64,000 nt of DNA from Lentzea terrae (GTDB lineage Bacteria > Actinomycetota > Actinomycetes > Mycobacteriales > Pseudonocardiaceae). Each line of letters begins with the position of its first letter. Within the stretch, counting starts at the first letter, position 1. Both the position numbers and the translations under genes were made by a program. The notes under the pieces were generated by a model, which was not told the origin of the DNA, searched no databases, and worked only from the letters and a program-made list of their open reading frames with translations. Shown in pieces: positions 8,070 to 17,052 of the stretch. Where the stretch lies: NCBI RefSeq assembly GCF_003265345.1, contig NZ_QFWW01000007.1, positions 208,036 through 272,035 on the forward strand, read 5' to 3'.

Positions 8070-9734
8070 TCAGGCCTTCGGGTCGGCCGGCTTGCCCGCG
8101 AGCTCGCCTGCCCTGTCCTCGGCGCTGATCTCCTCGGCCACATGCTTCTTCTTGCGCGCGTTCTCCAGAGCCACGGTCTCCTCGGCCGGGTCCGGCGACC
8201 ACGTGCTGCCGGGGACCGGGTGACCGGCCGAGCCGAGCTTGTTCATCTTCTTCGGCACCGACGCGCCCTGGTAGGCGAGCGGGATCGGGTGGCCGTGGTC
8301 GTCCACCGGGCCGAGCGGCTGGTGGATCTCGATGAACTCGCCGTGCGGCAGGCGCTTGATGATGCCGGTCTCGACACCGTGCTCGAGCACCTCGCGGTCG
8401 CCGCGCTGCAGGCCGATGCAGATGCGGTAGGCGATGAAGTACGCGATCGGCGGCAGGACCAGCATGCCGATGCGGCCCATCCACGTCGTCAGGTTCAACG
8501 AGATGTCGAACTTGTACGCGAAGATGTCGTTGCCGCCCATGAGCAGCAGGACCATGAAGTACGTGATCGCCATCCAGCCGAGCGCGGTGCGGACGGGCAC
8601 GTCACGCGGGCGCTGCAGCAGGTTGTGGTGCGCGTAGTCCTTGGTCATCTTCTTCTCGATCCACGGGTACACCGCCGCGATACCGGTCAGCAGCGGCAGA
8701 CCGAGGATGAACGGCAGGAACGGCGCCGGGATCGTGTAGTTGCCCAGGTAGAACTCCCACGCGGGCCAGATGCGGACCAGGCCGTCGGTCCAGCCCATGT
8801 ACCAGTCGGGCTGCGATCCGGCGGAGATCTGCGCGGGGTTGTACGGACCGAAGTTCCAGATCGGGTTGATCTGGAAGACGCCACCCATGATCGCGATGAC
8901 ACCGACGACGATGGCGAAGAAGCCACCGCCCTTGGCCGCGAACACCGGCATGATGCGGACGCCGACGACGTTGGTCTCCTTGCGGCCCACGCCGGGGAAC
9001 TGCGTGTGCTTCTGGTACCAGACCAGCGCGAGGTGCGCCGCGATCAGGCCGAGGATGATCGCCGGGATGATCAGGATGTGCGCGGTGTAGAGCATCGGGA
9101 TGATGTCCGTGCCGGGGAACTCCCCGCCGAACATCAGCCAGTTCAGCCACGTGCCGATGACCGGGAACGAGATCAGCAGCGCCGCCATGACGCGGAGGCC
9201 GGTGCCCGAGAGCAGGTCGTCCGGCAGCGAGTAGCCGAGGAAGCCCTCGATCGCGCCGAGCATGAACAGCACGATGCCGATGACCCAGTTGATCTCACGC
9301 GGCTTGCGGAACGCGCCGGTGAAGAAGATCCGGAACATGTGCACGACGATCGCGGCCATGAACAGCAGCGCCGCCCAGTGGTGCACCTGGCGGACGAAAA
9401 GGCCACCGCGCGTCTCGAACGAGATGTCGAGCGTGGACGCGAACGCCCGCGACATCTCGATGCCGCGCAGGTTCTCGAACGCGCCGTTGTAGGTGACCTC
9501 GGTCATCGACGGGTCGAAGAACAACGCGAGGTACGTGCCCGACAGCAGCAGCACGATGAAGCTGTAGAGGGCGATCTCACCGAGCAGGAAGGACCAGTGC
9601 GTCGGGAAGACCTTGTTCATCTGGTGACGAATGCCCTTGGCGGCGTGGTACCGCTCGTCGGCAGCGTTTGCCGCCGCGCCCGCGACCCTCGCGGCCGCGT
9701 TGGCCGGCTTCGTCGGCGTGGTGATGGCACTCAT
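8070..9734 (-). CDS. qcrB: Cytochrome bc1 (bcc) complex cytochrome b subunit
   Basis: The 554-aa membrane protein is subunit b of the actinobacterial menaquinol:cytochrome c reductase. It starts at ATG 9734 ([15 protein letters not shown]), overlapping the qcrA stop as ATGA; the frame open further upstream is not part of the gene. Visible family features include [18 protein letters not shown], the first helix-pair region [17 protein letters not shown], the quinol-site [10 protein letters not shown] and the long actinobacterial C-terminal tail. It works with QcrA, QcrC and the aa3 oxidase (ctaC, ctaE, ctaF) as a supercomplex in the plasma membrane. Confidence 0.97.
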   Translation of the reverse strand: MSAITTPTKPANAAARVAGAAANAADERYHAAKGIRHQMNKVFPTHWSFLLGEIALYSFIVLLLSGTYLALFFDPSMTEVTYNGAFENLRGIEMSRAFASTLDISFETRGGLFVRQVHHWAALLFMAAIVVHMFRIFFTGAFRKPREINWVIGIVLFMLGAIEGFLGYSLPDDLLSGTGLRVMAALLISFPVIGTWLNWLMFGGEFPGTDIIPMLYTAHILIIPAIILGLIAAHLALVWYQKHTQFPGVGRKETNVVGVRIMPVFAAKGGGFFAIVVGVIAIMGGVFQINPIWNFGPYNPAQISAGSQPDWYMGWTDGLVRIWPAWEFYLGNYTIPAPFLPFILGLPLLTGIAAVYPWIEKKMTKDYAHHNLLQRPRDVPVRTALGWMAITYFMVLLLMGGNDIFAYKFDISLNLTTWMGRIGMLVLPPIAYFIAYRICIGLQRGDREVLEHGVETGIIKRLPHGEFIEIHQPLGPVDDHGHPIPLAYQGASVPKKMNKLGSAGHPVPGSTWSPDPAEETVALENARKKKHVAEEISAEDRAGELAGKPADPKA

Positions 9735-10858
9735 GACTTCCGCTCCCAGAACGCCGGACCCACAGCCTCGATGAAGTCGCTGCGGGCAACCAAGTATCCC
9801 TCTTCGTCCACAGTGATTGGAAGCTGGGGAAGAGGACGGGTCGCCGGGCCGAACCGCGGCTTGGCGTACTCGAACACGTCGAACTGCGACTGGTGGCACG
9901 GGCAGAGCAGCAGACCGGTCTGCTGCTCGAACAGCGAGGTCGGGCAGCCGAGGTGCGTGCAGATCTTCGAGTACGCGTACAGGTCGCCGTAGTTGAAGTC
10001 TTCCTGGCCGGCGCGCTTGGTGACCGCCTGGTTGGGGCGCAGGCGGATGAGCATGACCGGCGCGTCGGCGCGCTTCAGGGCCGCGACGAGCGCGTGCTCG
10101 TCGTTGCGCTCCGACTCGCGGAACGGGAAGACCGTCTCGAAGCCACCCGGCTCGACGTCCTCGGGGCGCACCAGGGAGACCTCGTGGAAGTTGCCGGTGT
10201 GGCGGCGGAGGTAGACCTTCTCGCCCTTTTCGGCCTTCCAGCCGGTGTGCCACAGCGAGGCCTTGGTCTCGCTGTCCGAGTGCGGGTTCTTGACCAGCGC
10301 GCCCAGCGGGACCGCCGCCACGCCCAGACCCAGCACACCGGCGCCGAGGCCCGCGGTGCGCTTGATCAGGTTGCGCCGGCCGATGCCGCTGCGCTCACCC
10401 GCGTCGGCGAGCTCCGCGACCAGCGTGGCGCGGTCGACCTCGGTCGACGGACCGTCGTGGCGCTGCTGCACCGCGATCTCGTCCGGGATGAACTTCTTGG
10501 TGTAGAGCAGCGCGCCGACGCCCAGGCCCACCACCGACAGGCCCAGGAACAGGCCGATCAGCGGGTTGTACAGCGAGTGCAGCAGGTGACCCTCGGCGTT
10601 CGAGGGCGACTCGTACTGCCACGGCCAGAACAGGAACACGCCGAGGAAGGCCAGGCCGGACACCGCGGAGATCATGAACCACAGCGCGACCTGACGCTGG
10701 GCGCGACGCTCGGCGCGGGTGCCGGGAACCGGCCACTTGTCCTCGTAGTGGACGAGCTCGACGCCGTCCAGCTTGGTGCCGAGCCTGACGAGGTCGTCCC
10801 GGCTCATCTCCGCGAGCTCTGCCTCGCTGGGCAGCTCGGTCGGCTTGTCGCCGCTCAT
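9731..10858 (-). CDS. qcrA: bcc complex Rieske iron-sulfur subunit
   Basis: The 375-aa product has the three-helix N-terminal anchor typical of actinobacterial QcrA (about residues 60-130 and 165-190). The C-terminal Rieske fold carries CTHLGC and CPCHQS, the two Cys-x-His pairs that bind the 2Fe-2S cluster. Start ATG 10858 overlaps the qcrC stop (ATGA), and the stop overlaps the qcrB start, so qcrC-qcrA-qcrB are translationally coupled. Confidence 0.97.
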   Translation of the reverse strand: MSGDKPTELPSEAELAEMSRDDLVRLGTKLDGVELVHYEDKWPVPGTRAERRAQRQVALWFMISAVSGLAFLGVFLFWPWQYESPSNAEGHLLHSLYNPLIGLFLGLSVVGLGVGALLYTKKFIPDEIAVQQRHDGPSTEVDRATLVAELADAGERSGIGRRNLIKRTAGLGAGVLGLGVAAVPLGALVKNPHSDSETKASLWHTGWKAEKGEKVYLRRHTGNFHEVSLVRPEDVEPGGFETVFPFRESERNDEHALVAALKRADAPVMLIRLRPNQAVTKRAGQEDFNYGDLYAYSKICTHLGCPTSLFEQQTGLLLCPCHQSQFDVFEYAKPRFGPATRPLPQLPITVDEEGYLVARSDFIEAVGPAFWERKS

Positions 10859-11679
10859 GCCTTGGCTCCGATCCAGAGGGTCACGCCGATGAGCGCGGCG
10901 ATACCCACGATGAACGCGATCAGTCCCTCGGACACGGGTCCGAACCCGCCCAGGGAGTTACCGCCGGAGTTGTTGTTTCCGTCGGTGACCGACTTGACGT
11001 ACGCGATGATGTCTTTCTTCTCTTCCGGCGTGAGCTGGCGCTCGCCGAACTTCGGCATGTTCTGCGGGCCGGTCAGCATCGCCGTGTAGATCTGCTCCTC
11101 GGTGACACCGTCGAGCGCCGGCGCGAACTTGCCGGACGACAGCGCGCCACCACGACCCGTGAAGTTGTGGCAACTCGAGCAGTTGAGGCGGAAGAGCTCG
11201 CCGCCGCGCGCCGGGTTGTCGCCGCGCAGGCCCTCACCGGTCTCCGCGGGCTTCTTCGGGCCCTCGCCACCGTTCGCCGTGATGTAGGCCATCAGCGCGT
11301 TGATCTGCTCGGGGGTGAGCTTCGCGGGCTTGCGGATGGCCTGCGCCTCCTGCCGCGCCATGGGCATGCGGCCGGAGGAAGTCTGGAAGTAGACCGCGGC
11401 GTCACCGACGCCGATCAGGCTCGGCCCGCGGTCCTGAACGCCCTGCAGGGACTCGCCGTGGCAGCCCATGCAGGTGTTGAGGTAGATCTGCTCGCCCTGG
11501 CGGACCAGGGCGTCCTGCTGCTGCGCCGCCGCGGTCTGCGCCGTGGGTGCGAAGGCGGCGAACAGCATGCCGGCGCTCAGCAGGCCGAAGCCCAGTGCGA
11601 GCAGTCCGGCGACCCGGCGGCGCAGCTTCGTGCGGGCGCCGCGGGGGCGTTTCGTCGTGGTGGTCATGGTGTGCGGCAA
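10855..11679 (-). CDS. qcrC: bcc complex diheme cytochrome c subunit
   Basis: The 274-aa product has an N-terminal signal anchor (about 22-52), two CxxCH heme sites (CMGCH and CSSCH) and a C-terminal membrane helix (about 247-270). The tethered diheme cytochrome passes electrons directly from the Rieske centre to the aa3 oxidase, a feature of actinobacteria that lack a soluble cytochrome c. The annotated ATG is 11679; ATG 11667 (MTTTT) is an equally plausible start. It is the first gene of qcrCAB, 40 bases after the ctaE stop. Confidence 0.96.
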   Translation of the reverse strand: MPHTMTTTTKRPRGARTKLRRRVAGLLALGFGLLSAGMLFAAFAPTAQTAAAQQQDALVRQGEQIYLNTCMGCHGESLQGVQDRGPSLIGVGDAAVYFQTSSGRMPMARQEAQAIRKPAKLTPEQINALMAYITANGGEGPKKPAETGEGLRGDNPARGGELFRLNCSSCHNFTGRGGALSSGKFAPALDGVTEEQIYTAMLTGPQNMPKFGERQLTPEEKKDIIAYVKSVTDGNNNSGGNSLGGFGPVSEGLIAFIVGIAALIGVTLWIGAKA

Positions 11680-11719
11680 CCCTTGCTGTCAGTTCGGGAG
11701 CTCGTGGCTGGGGAGCAGG

Positions 11720-12322
11720 TCAGGGCACGATGTAGATGATGGCGAACAGCCCGATCCACACGACGTCGACGAAGTGCCAGTAGTACGACACGACGATCGA
11801 TGCGGTGGCCTGCGCCGGCGTGAACTTGCTCAGCTTCGTCCGGATCAACAGGAAGATGAACGCGATCAGACCGCCGATGACGTGCAGTCCGTGGAAGCCG
11901 GTCGTCAGGTAGAAGACCGTTCCGTAGGCCGACGCCTGGATCGTCGTGCCCTCGTGGACGAGGTTGTAGTACTCGCCCGCCTGGCCGGCCACGAAGATCG
12001 TGCCCATGATCAGCGTCACGATGTACCAGCGACGCAGACCGAAGACGTCACCCCGCTCCGCCGCGAACACGCCCCACTGGCACGTGAAGGACGACGCCAC
12101 GAGGATGATCGTGAAGAACGACGCGTAGGGGATGTTCAGGTGGGTTGGCGCTGGCGGCCAATGCCCCGTGTCGTTCTGGGCCTTCACCGTGAAGAACATG
12201 GCGAAGAGGCCAGCGAAGAACATGAGCTCGCTGGACAGCCAGACGATCGTGCCGACGCTGACCATGTTCGGGCGGTTCAGCGAGTGCACGCGCTGGCCGA
12301 TTGAAGGCGCTGCCGTGGTCAC
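11720..12322 (-). CDS. ctaE: aa3-type cytochrome c oxidase subunit III
   Basis: From GTG 12322 the product is 200 aa ([19 protein letters not shown]). This is where I expect conservation with other actinobacterial CtaE to begin. ATGs at 12331 and 12379 would add 3 or 19 residues. Five membrane helices are visible, with [18 protein letters not shown] early and [11 protein letters not shown] and [14 protein letters not shown] late, all COX3 signatures. Placed upstream of qcrCAB, it ties the oxidase and reductase in one operon, as in mycobacteria. Confidence 0.94.
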   Translation of the reverse strand: MTTAAPSIGQRVHSLNRPNMVSVGTIVWLSSELMFFAGLFAMFFTVKAQNDTGHWPPAPTHLNIPYASFFTIILVASSFTCQWGVFAAERGDVFGLRRWYIVTLIMGTIFVAGQAGEYYNLVHEGTTIQASAYGTVFYLTTGFHGLHVIGGLIAFIFLLIRTKLSKFTPAQATASIVVSYYWHFVDVVWIGLFAIIYIVP

Positions 12323-12424
12323 GGGCAGCATTATTGCCTGCGCTATTTCCGTCCGCCCATCGGGTCCTGGGCGGATCATGGGTCGGCTGGGTCACACAGC
12401 CGGTGATCGCGAGGAGATCAACGG

Positions 12425-12826
12425 ATGGGCTTGCTGGGCCGATTGCGGGATCTGCTGGGCCGACGTGACGAACCGACGTTGTCGATCGACGACCCGACGC
12501 TGGTCGTGGTCGTCGAGGCGTTCGACATCGTCGAGGCCGATTCGGCCGTTCTGGCGCGCTCTCCGCAGTGGCGCGCGGACGAGCTCGCGGTGCTGCGTCA
12601 TCACGTCCGCATCCCCTCTGAACAGGTAGAACGCGCGCGAGAGCTGCTCACTCCGGACGGGTGGGTGCTGGTCGCCGGTGATATATCGCATATCAGTCGG
12701 GTGCAGAAGCTGGACGCTCTGCACTGCGCCCAGGAGCGGTCCCGGATGGCGTCGCTGGCGCAACGGCTCGGCGGGGAGGCCCTGGGGTGGGACGCCCTGC
12801 AACCACGCTCCCCGGCCGCCCGATAA
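12425..12826 (+). CDS. Uncharacterised protein, 133 aa
   Basis: The product starts at ATG 12425 behind GAGGAG and is mostly alpha/beta, with no signal peptide or clear domain. The charged N-terminus (MGLLGRLRDLLGRRDEP) is followed by a TLVVVVEAFDIVEAD strand-like stretch. In-frame bases 12675-12700 are a palindrome-family copy encoding GDISHISR. It diverges from ctaE and precedes the receiver-trpD pair by 65 bases. I do not recognise the family. Confidence 0.65.
   Translation: MGLLGRLRDLLGRRDEPTLSIDDPTLVVVVEAFDIVEADSAVLARSPQWRADELAVLRHHVRIPSEQVERARELLTPDGWVLVAGDISHISRVQKLDALHCAQERSRMASLAQRLGGEALGWDALQPRSPAAR
12675..12700. repeat. Intragenic AT-rich palindromic element
   Basis: The stretch centres on GATATATCGCATATCA, a variant with GC in the middle, and lies in frame within the 133-aa gene at 12425. 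It keeps the frame open. Confidence 0.75.
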
Positions 12827-12891
12827 CATCGCGGCGACCTTGGTCACTTTCTGGTGGCCGCAGTCAGGCAGTCGTTGCGGAGGATCGCGAG

Positions 12892-13302
12892 ATGAGCACG
12901 CAGACCACGAAGATCCTGGTGTTCAGCCACCGGCCCGAGGTGCGTGAGACGATCATCACTGCCGTCGGCCGCCGCCCGGCGCCGGACCTGCTGCGCGTCG
13001 ACTACGTCGAGGCCGGTGCGATCGCGGACGTCCTCTACGAGGTGGACAACAACACGGTCGACCTGCTGATTCTCGACGGCGAGGCGCAGCCGACCGGTGG
13101 CATGGGCCTGTCCCGCCAGCTCAAGGACGAGATCACGAACTGCCCGCCGATCGTCGTGGCCGTGCGCCGCAAGGACGACCGCTGGCTCGCGACCTGGTCA
13201 CAGGCCGACGCGGTGCTCGTGCACCCGCTCGACCCGCTGGCCGCCGCCGAGACCGTGGCCGAGGTGCTGCGGGGCTCGGCTCTGCCCGTCGTCAAGGGCT
13301 GA
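12892..13302 (+). CDS. Single-domain receiver-like protein upstream of trpD
   Basis: The product is 136 aa from ATG 12892, behind GGAGGATC. It has a CheY-like alpha/beta pattern, starting [19 protein letters not shown], with Asp62 in VDLLILDGE as the possible phospho-acceptor. The usual Lys-Pro after strand five reads VHPLDP, so the conserved Lys is His here. There is no DNA-binding output domain. The stop is 7 bases before trpD, so the two are co-transcribed. It may be a pseudo-receiver; a role in trpD control is only a guess. Confidence 0.7.
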   Translation: MSTQTTKILVFSHRPEVRETIITAVGRRPAPDLLRVDYVEAGAIADVLYEVDNNTVDLLILDGEAQPTGGMGLSRQLKDEITNCPPIVVAVRRKDDRWLATWSQADAVLVHPLDPLAAAETVAEVLRGSALPVVKG

Positions 13303-13309
13303 TCCGGCC

Positions 13310-14350
13310 ATGAGCGAGCGCACCTGGCCTTCGCTGCTCAACAGACTTCTGGACGGCGCCGACCTGACCGCCGACGACACGTCGTGGGGCATGGACCAGG
13401 TCATGTCGGGCGAGGCCTCGCCCGCGCAGATCGCGGCGTTCATCGTCGCGCTGCGCGCCAAGGGCGAGACGCCGGAGGAGATCGACGGCCTCGCGACGAT
13501 GATGCTCAACCACGCGCGCCGCTTCACCGTGGACGTGCGGGCGACCGACATCGTGGGCACCGGCGGCGACCATTCCGGTTCGGTGAACATTTCGACGATG
13601 GCCGCGATCGTCACGGCCGCGGCGGGCGTGCCGGTGGTGAAGCACGGCAACCGTGCGGCGTCGTCCCAGTGCGGCACGGCGGACGTGCTCGAGGCGCTGG
13701 GCGTCGCGATCGACCTGCCGCCCGAGGGCGTCCAGGCGACCGTGCGGGAGCTGGGCATCGGCTTCTGCTTCGCGCCGGTGTTCCACCCCGGCTTCCGGCA
13801 CGCGGGTCCGGTGCGGCGCGAGATCGGCATCCCGACGTCGTTCAACCTGCTCGGCCCGCTGACGAACCCCGCGCAGCCCAGCGTCGGCCTGATCGGCTGC
13901 GCGCGGGCGTCCGCGGCTCCGCTGATCGCCGGCGTGTTCGCCCGCCGCCGCAACACCGCCCTGGTGGTGCGCGGCGACGACGGCCTCGACGAGATCACCA
14001 CGACCACGACGACGTCCGCCTGGCTCGTCCAGGACGGCGTCGTGCGCACGGAGACGATCGACCCGGCCGTACTCGGGGTGAAGCCCGCGCGCGAGGAGGA
14101 CCTGAAGGGCGGCGACGCGTCCGTCAACGCTCAGGTGGTCCGCGACCTGGTGGCCGGCAAGACCGGTTCGGTGCGGGACGCGGTGCTCGTCAACGCCGCC
14201 GGTGCCATCGCGGCGCATGGCGGGTTCTCGGACGACCTGCACGCGGACCTGAAGGCTTCGCTGAGCCGCGCGGCCGACGCGATCGACTCGGGCAAGGCGG
14301 CAACGCTCCTGAGCCGGTGGGCAGAGCTTTCCCAGTCCTTGAAGGGCTAG
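13310..14350 (+). CDS. trpD: Anthranilate phosphoribosyltransferase
   Basis: The product is 346 aa from ATG 13310. Family motifs are plain: [17 protein letters not shown] (PRPP site), [21 protein letters not shown], and [13 protein letters not shown]. The enzyme joins anthranilate and PRPP in tryptophan synthesis, in the cytoplasm as a dimer. No other trp genes are nearby; a solitary trpD beside ctaE/qcr is the mycobacterial arrangement (Rv2192c). Confidence 0.96.
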   Translation: MSERTWPSLLNRLLDGADLTADDTSWGMDQVMSGEASPAQIAAFIVALRAKGETPEEIDGLATMMLNHARRFTVDVRATDIVGTGGDHSGSVNISTMAAIVTAAAGVPVVKHGNRAASSQCGTADVLEALGVAIDLPPEGVQATVRELGIGFCFAPVFHPGFRHAGPVRREIGIPTSFNLLGPLTNPAQPSVGLIGCARASAAPLIAGVFARRRNTALVVRGDDGLDEITTTTTTSAWLVQDGVVRTETIDPAVLGVKPAREEDLKGGDASVNAQVVRDLVAGKTGSVRDAVLVNAAGAIAAHGGFSDDLHADLKASLSRAADAIDSGKAATLLSRWAELSQSLKG

Positions 14351-14369
14351 AGGGCATTTTCGGGGCTTT

Positions 14370-14399
14370 CGGTCACGCGTCGTCGTCGGCGCGTGACCG
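14370..14399. terminator. Hairpin after trpD
   Basis: CGGTCACGCG (14370-14379) pairs with CGCGTGACCG (14390-14399) around a 10-base loop, 19 bases after the trpD stop. There is no U-run, so termination would be of the GC-hairpin type common in actinobacteria. Confidence 0.65.
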
Positions 14400-14502
14400 T
14401 TCTCGCACGGTCGCTTCATGGGTGTAGTCCGAGCGAGTGACGGGCCGGAGATGCGCACCACGTGGTAACGCGGCGGCAACCGCCACCTGGAATGCTGGAG
14501 GC

Positions 14503-15174
14503 ATGGTCCTCTACCCGGTGATGAAGCATGTCGTCGCGCGCGCAGCCCGAGTTGTCTACCGCCCTGTGGTGGAGGGGCTGGAGAACATCCCGACCGACGG
14601 CCCGGTCATCCTGGCGGCGAACCACCTCAGCTTCATCGACAGCGTCGTGATCCCGATGGTCGTGCCGCGCCGGGTGTCGTTCCTCGCGAAGGCCGAGTAC
14701 TTCACCGGCACCGGGGTCAAGGGGGCGCTGTCCCGCTGGTTCTTCTCCTCGCTCGGCCACGTGCCGGTGCACCGCGGCAAGGGGCGTGACGCCCGCGCGG
14801 CGCTCGACACCGCAGCCGAGATCCTCGGTCGTGGTGATGCCTTCGCGATCTACCCGGAGGGCACGCGGTCACTCGACGGCAAGCTCCACCGCGGCCGCAC
14901 CGGTGTGGCCCGCATGGCGCTCGAGTCCGGGGCCCCGGTCGTGCCGGTCGGCATCATCGGCACGGACAAGGTGCAGCCCGTCGGCAGCAGGTTCCCGAAG
15001 ATCGTGCCCGTGACGGTCCGCTTCGGTGAGCCGCTCGACTTCAGCCGTTACGACGGCATGCAGGAGTCGCTGCCTGTGCTGCGCAGCGTCACCGACGAGA
15101 TCATCTACCGCATCCTGGACCTCAGCGGCCAGGAGTACGTCGACGCGTACCAGAAGACGCCCGTTGCCGCGTAG
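14503..15174 (+). CDS. 1-acyl-glycerol-3-phosphate acyltransferase (PlsC family)
   Basis: The product is 223 aa from ATG 14503, preceded by GGAGGC. It has the acyltransferase boxes NHLSFIDS (NHx4D), FFSSLGHVPVHRGKG, YPEGTRSLDG and VPVGIIGTDKV in order. The enzyme adds the second acyl chain during phospholipid synthesis at the membrane. Rv2182c is the likely mycobacterial counterpart. A longer in-frame ORF from 14437 lacks support. It is followed by a strong hairpin. Confidence 0.9.
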   Translation: MVLYPVMKHVVARAARVVYRPVVEGLENIPTDGPVILAANHLSFIDSVVIPMVVPRRVSFLAKAEYFTGTGVKGALSRWFFSSLGHVPVHRGKGRDARAALDTAAEILGRGDAFAIYPEGTRSLDGKLHRGRTGVARMALESGAPVVPVGIIGTDKVQPVGSRFPKIVPVTVRFGEPLDFSRYDGMQESLPVLRSVTDEIIYRILDLSGQEYVDAYQKTPVAA

Positions 15175-15212
15175 CGCCCCGACAACGCGTCAGCAGCGCG
15201 CTCAGGACCTTG

Positions 15213-15251
15213 GAAGGGCCCTTCCCGCCAGCCCGGTGGGAAGGGCCCTTC
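15213..15251. terminator. Hairpin after the acyltransferase gene
   Basis: GAAGGGCCCTTCCC (15213-15226) pairs with GGGAAGGGCCCTTC (15238-15251), loop of 11. Each arm is itself largely palindromic. Confidence 0.85.
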
Positions 15252-15253
15252 TC

Positions 15254-15420
15254 GCAATATGCGATATACCGGACCCCCGCGCTGATATATCGGATACCGC
15301 TCACGGCGACGGTTTGAGGGACAAGTTTGAGCCCATATATCGCGTACGGGATATCAGTGGGCGCCCCACCCGCGGCCTGCGCAATATCCAATATGCGATA
15401 CATCACATGCTGGATATCGG
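15254..15420. repeat. Cluster of AT-rich palindromic elements
   Basis: The gap 15175-15519 (345 bases) holds no gene. Between its two terminators lie four element copies: 15254-15272 (GCAATATGCGATATACCGG), 15282-15298 (CTGATATATCGGATACC), 15333-15357 (CATATATCGCG to GGATATCAG) and 15381-15420 (GCAATATCCAATATGCG to TGGATATCGG). The last ends CACATGCTGGATATCGG, close to the tail seen in the 286-532 array. Confidence 0.85.
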
Positions 15421-15461
15421 CCGGGCAAACGACTGAGCACAAACAACTGGCGCGCACACGA

Positions 15462-15494
15462 CTGAGGCCCCCTCCGTGGCGGAGGGGGCCTCAG
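15462..15494. terminator. Perfect hairpin downstream of ctaF
   Basis: CTGAGGCCCCCTCC (15462-15475) and GGAGGGGGCCTCAG (15481-15494) pair over 14 bases with a 5-base loop. It serves the ctaC-ctaF operon read on the minus strand. Confidence 0.88.
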
Positions 15495-15496
15495 TG

Positions 15497-15523
15497 CGCA
15501 ATATCCGATGTACGGGATATCAG
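15497..15523. repeat. AT-rich palindromic element providing the ctaF stop codon
   Basis: The element GCGCAATATCCG...GGGATATCAG ends in ATCAG. Read on the minus strand this is CTGAT, whose TGA is the ctaF stop. A similar arrangement occurs at 39,546. Confidence 0.75.
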
Positions 15524-15936
15524 TCGTGGTTGGGGCCGGTGTGGTACTCGAACACCAGGCCGCCGACCATGATCAGCACCATGACGATGGCGATCACGAG
15601 CAGCCACACGTGCCAGAACGCCACCGCGACACCGGCGGTCGCCGCCGCGGCCGCGAGACCGACCGGCCAGTACGAGCCGGGGCTGAAGAAGCCCAGCTCA
15701 CCGGCGCCGTCGGAAACCTCGGCGTCGGGGTTGTCCTCCGGCCGCACCTCGATGCGACGGGCCACGAACCGGAAGTAGGTGCCGGTGATGAGGGCCAGGC
15801 CACCGGTCAGCGCGAGCGCCACCGTGCCGGTGGGCTCGACGTGGCCGGTCGCCAGGTGCGTCCAGTAGCCGTAGACGACGGCCATCAGGAACGAGAAGGC
15901 CATCACCAGGTCGAATACGCGAGCTTCGATCTTCAT
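15520..15936 (-). CDS. ctaF: Cytochrome c oxidase subunit IV (actinobacterial CtaF)
   Basis: The 138-aa product has four membrane helices in two pairs (about 5-30, 38-57, 92-110, 112-128), as in CtaF of mycobacteria and corynebacteria (Rv2199c). It starts MKIEARVFDLVMAFSFL, and the middle loop has RPEDNPDAEVSDGAGELGFF. It is a small accessory subunit of the aa3 oxidase. It lies 13 bases after ctaC in the same operon. Confidence 0.92.
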   Translation of the reverse strand: MKIEARVFDLVMAFSFLMAVVYGYWTHLATGHVEPTGTVALALTGGLALITGTYFRFVARRIEVRPEDNPDAEVSDGAGELGFFSPGSYWPVGLAAAAATAGVAVAFWHVWLLVIAIVMVLIMVGGLVFEYHTGPNHD

Positions 15937-15949
15937 CGCGGGGCGATCC

Positions 15950-16882
15950 CTACTTCTGACCCGCGCCGGAGGCCTCGCGGGCCGTCCGGTCGGTGTTGAA
16001 CGGGGTGGTCGTGGTGGCCAGCGGCGCGCACAGCTCGCCGCAGTTGACCTGCGAAAGCGCCTCGGCCGTGGTGTACGGCTTGCCCGTCTTGGAGTTGATC
16101 TCCTTGCGGAGCTCGATGTACTTGTCGAAGTCGGCCTCGTTCAGGGCGCGGACCTCGAAGTTCATCACCGCGTGGTAGGAGCCGCACAGCTCGGCGCAGC
16201 GGCCGACGAACGCACCGGGACGGTCGATCTGGTCGATCTGGAAGACGTTGTCCTGGTTGTTCTTCTCCGGGTGTGGGAAGACGTCCCGCTTGAAGTGGAA
16301 CTCCGGCACGAAGAACGAGTGGATGACGTCGGTCGAGCGCAGCTTGAACTGGATGCGCTTGTGGGCCGGCAGCACCATGATCGGGATCTCGCCCGAGGTG
16401 CCGACCGTGCTGACGACGTTGCCCTCTTCGGTCTTGTGGTCCGGGTACTGGAACTCCCAGTTCCACTGGAACGCGATCACGTCGACGTTGACGTCGGGCT
16501 TGCCCGACTTGTCCGTGACGTAGTTCTGCGTGACGGCGGTGAAGTAGAACAGCACCGCCACGATCACCGTCGGCACGACGATGAGCACGATCTCCAGCGG
16601 GAGGTTGTACGCCGTCTGACGCGGCAGCTCCTCCGACTTCTTGCGGTGGAACACCACCGACCACAGGATCAGGCCCCACACGATGACGCCGACGACGAGC
16701 GCGGCGATCACGGACCAGGTCCAGAGCTCGCGCATCTTCTCGGCCTGCGGCGTGACGGCCACCGGCCAGCCGAAGCGCAGCACCTCTTCCGTGGAGCAAC
16801 CGGTGGCCCCGATACCGACCAGGCCGACCAGCCCGGCGGTCTTCGCCAGCCGGGATGCCCTGGTGCCCTCCTTCAGGCCCAC
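15950..16882 (-). CDS. ctaC: Cytochrome c oxidase subunit II, lipoprotein
   Basis: The product is 310 aa from GTG 16882 (VGLKEGTRASRLAK). The GAGGAGG site 10 bases upstream favours this over the ATG at 16906. A lipobox-type GIGATGC places a lipidated Cys near residue 29. Two membrane helices follow, then the CuA domain with HSFFVPEFHFKRD and RCAELCGSYHAVMNF (two Cys, two His, Met). It accepts electrons from QcrC and passes them to subunit I, which is encoded elsewhere. Confidence 0.95.
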   Translation of the reverse strand: MGLKEGTRASRLAKTAGLVGLVGIGATGCSTEEVLRFGWPVAVTPQAEKMRELWTWSVIAALVVGVIVWGLILWSVVFHRKKSEELPRQTAYNLPLEIVLIVVPTVIVAVLFYFTAVTQNYVTDKSGKPDVNVDVIAFQWNWEFQYPDHKTEEGNVVSTVGTSGEIPIMVLPAHKRIQFKLRSTDVIHSFFVPEFHFKRDVFPHPEKNNQDNVFQIDQIDRPGAFVGRCAELCGSYHAVMNFEVRALNEADFDKYIELRKEINSKTGKPYTTAEALSQVNCGELCAPLATTTTPFNTDRTAREASGAGQK

Positions 16883-17052
16883 TGCTCGCCCGCCTCCTCG
16901 TTCCATGCCAACGGATCAAGCGGGAGCGTAGCCCAGCGCAACCGCGCTCACCCCTTGGGGGCACCGCCGCTGCGGTGCAGTTTCGGTCACATAGAGCGCC
17001 TTCGGCATACTGAGGTCTTCCCCCGTCGTATTTCTTGAGAGGTGCGAGCGCC

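Noticed and set aside
8070..10253. 727-codon frame as a longer cytochrome b
   Set aside because: QcrB homology begins at ATG 9734; the extension is a shadow of qcrA in another frame.
17035..17052. asnB starting at 17035
   Set aside because: That would place six residues before the Cys that must be N-terminal after Met removal. TTG 17053 puts Cys at position 2.
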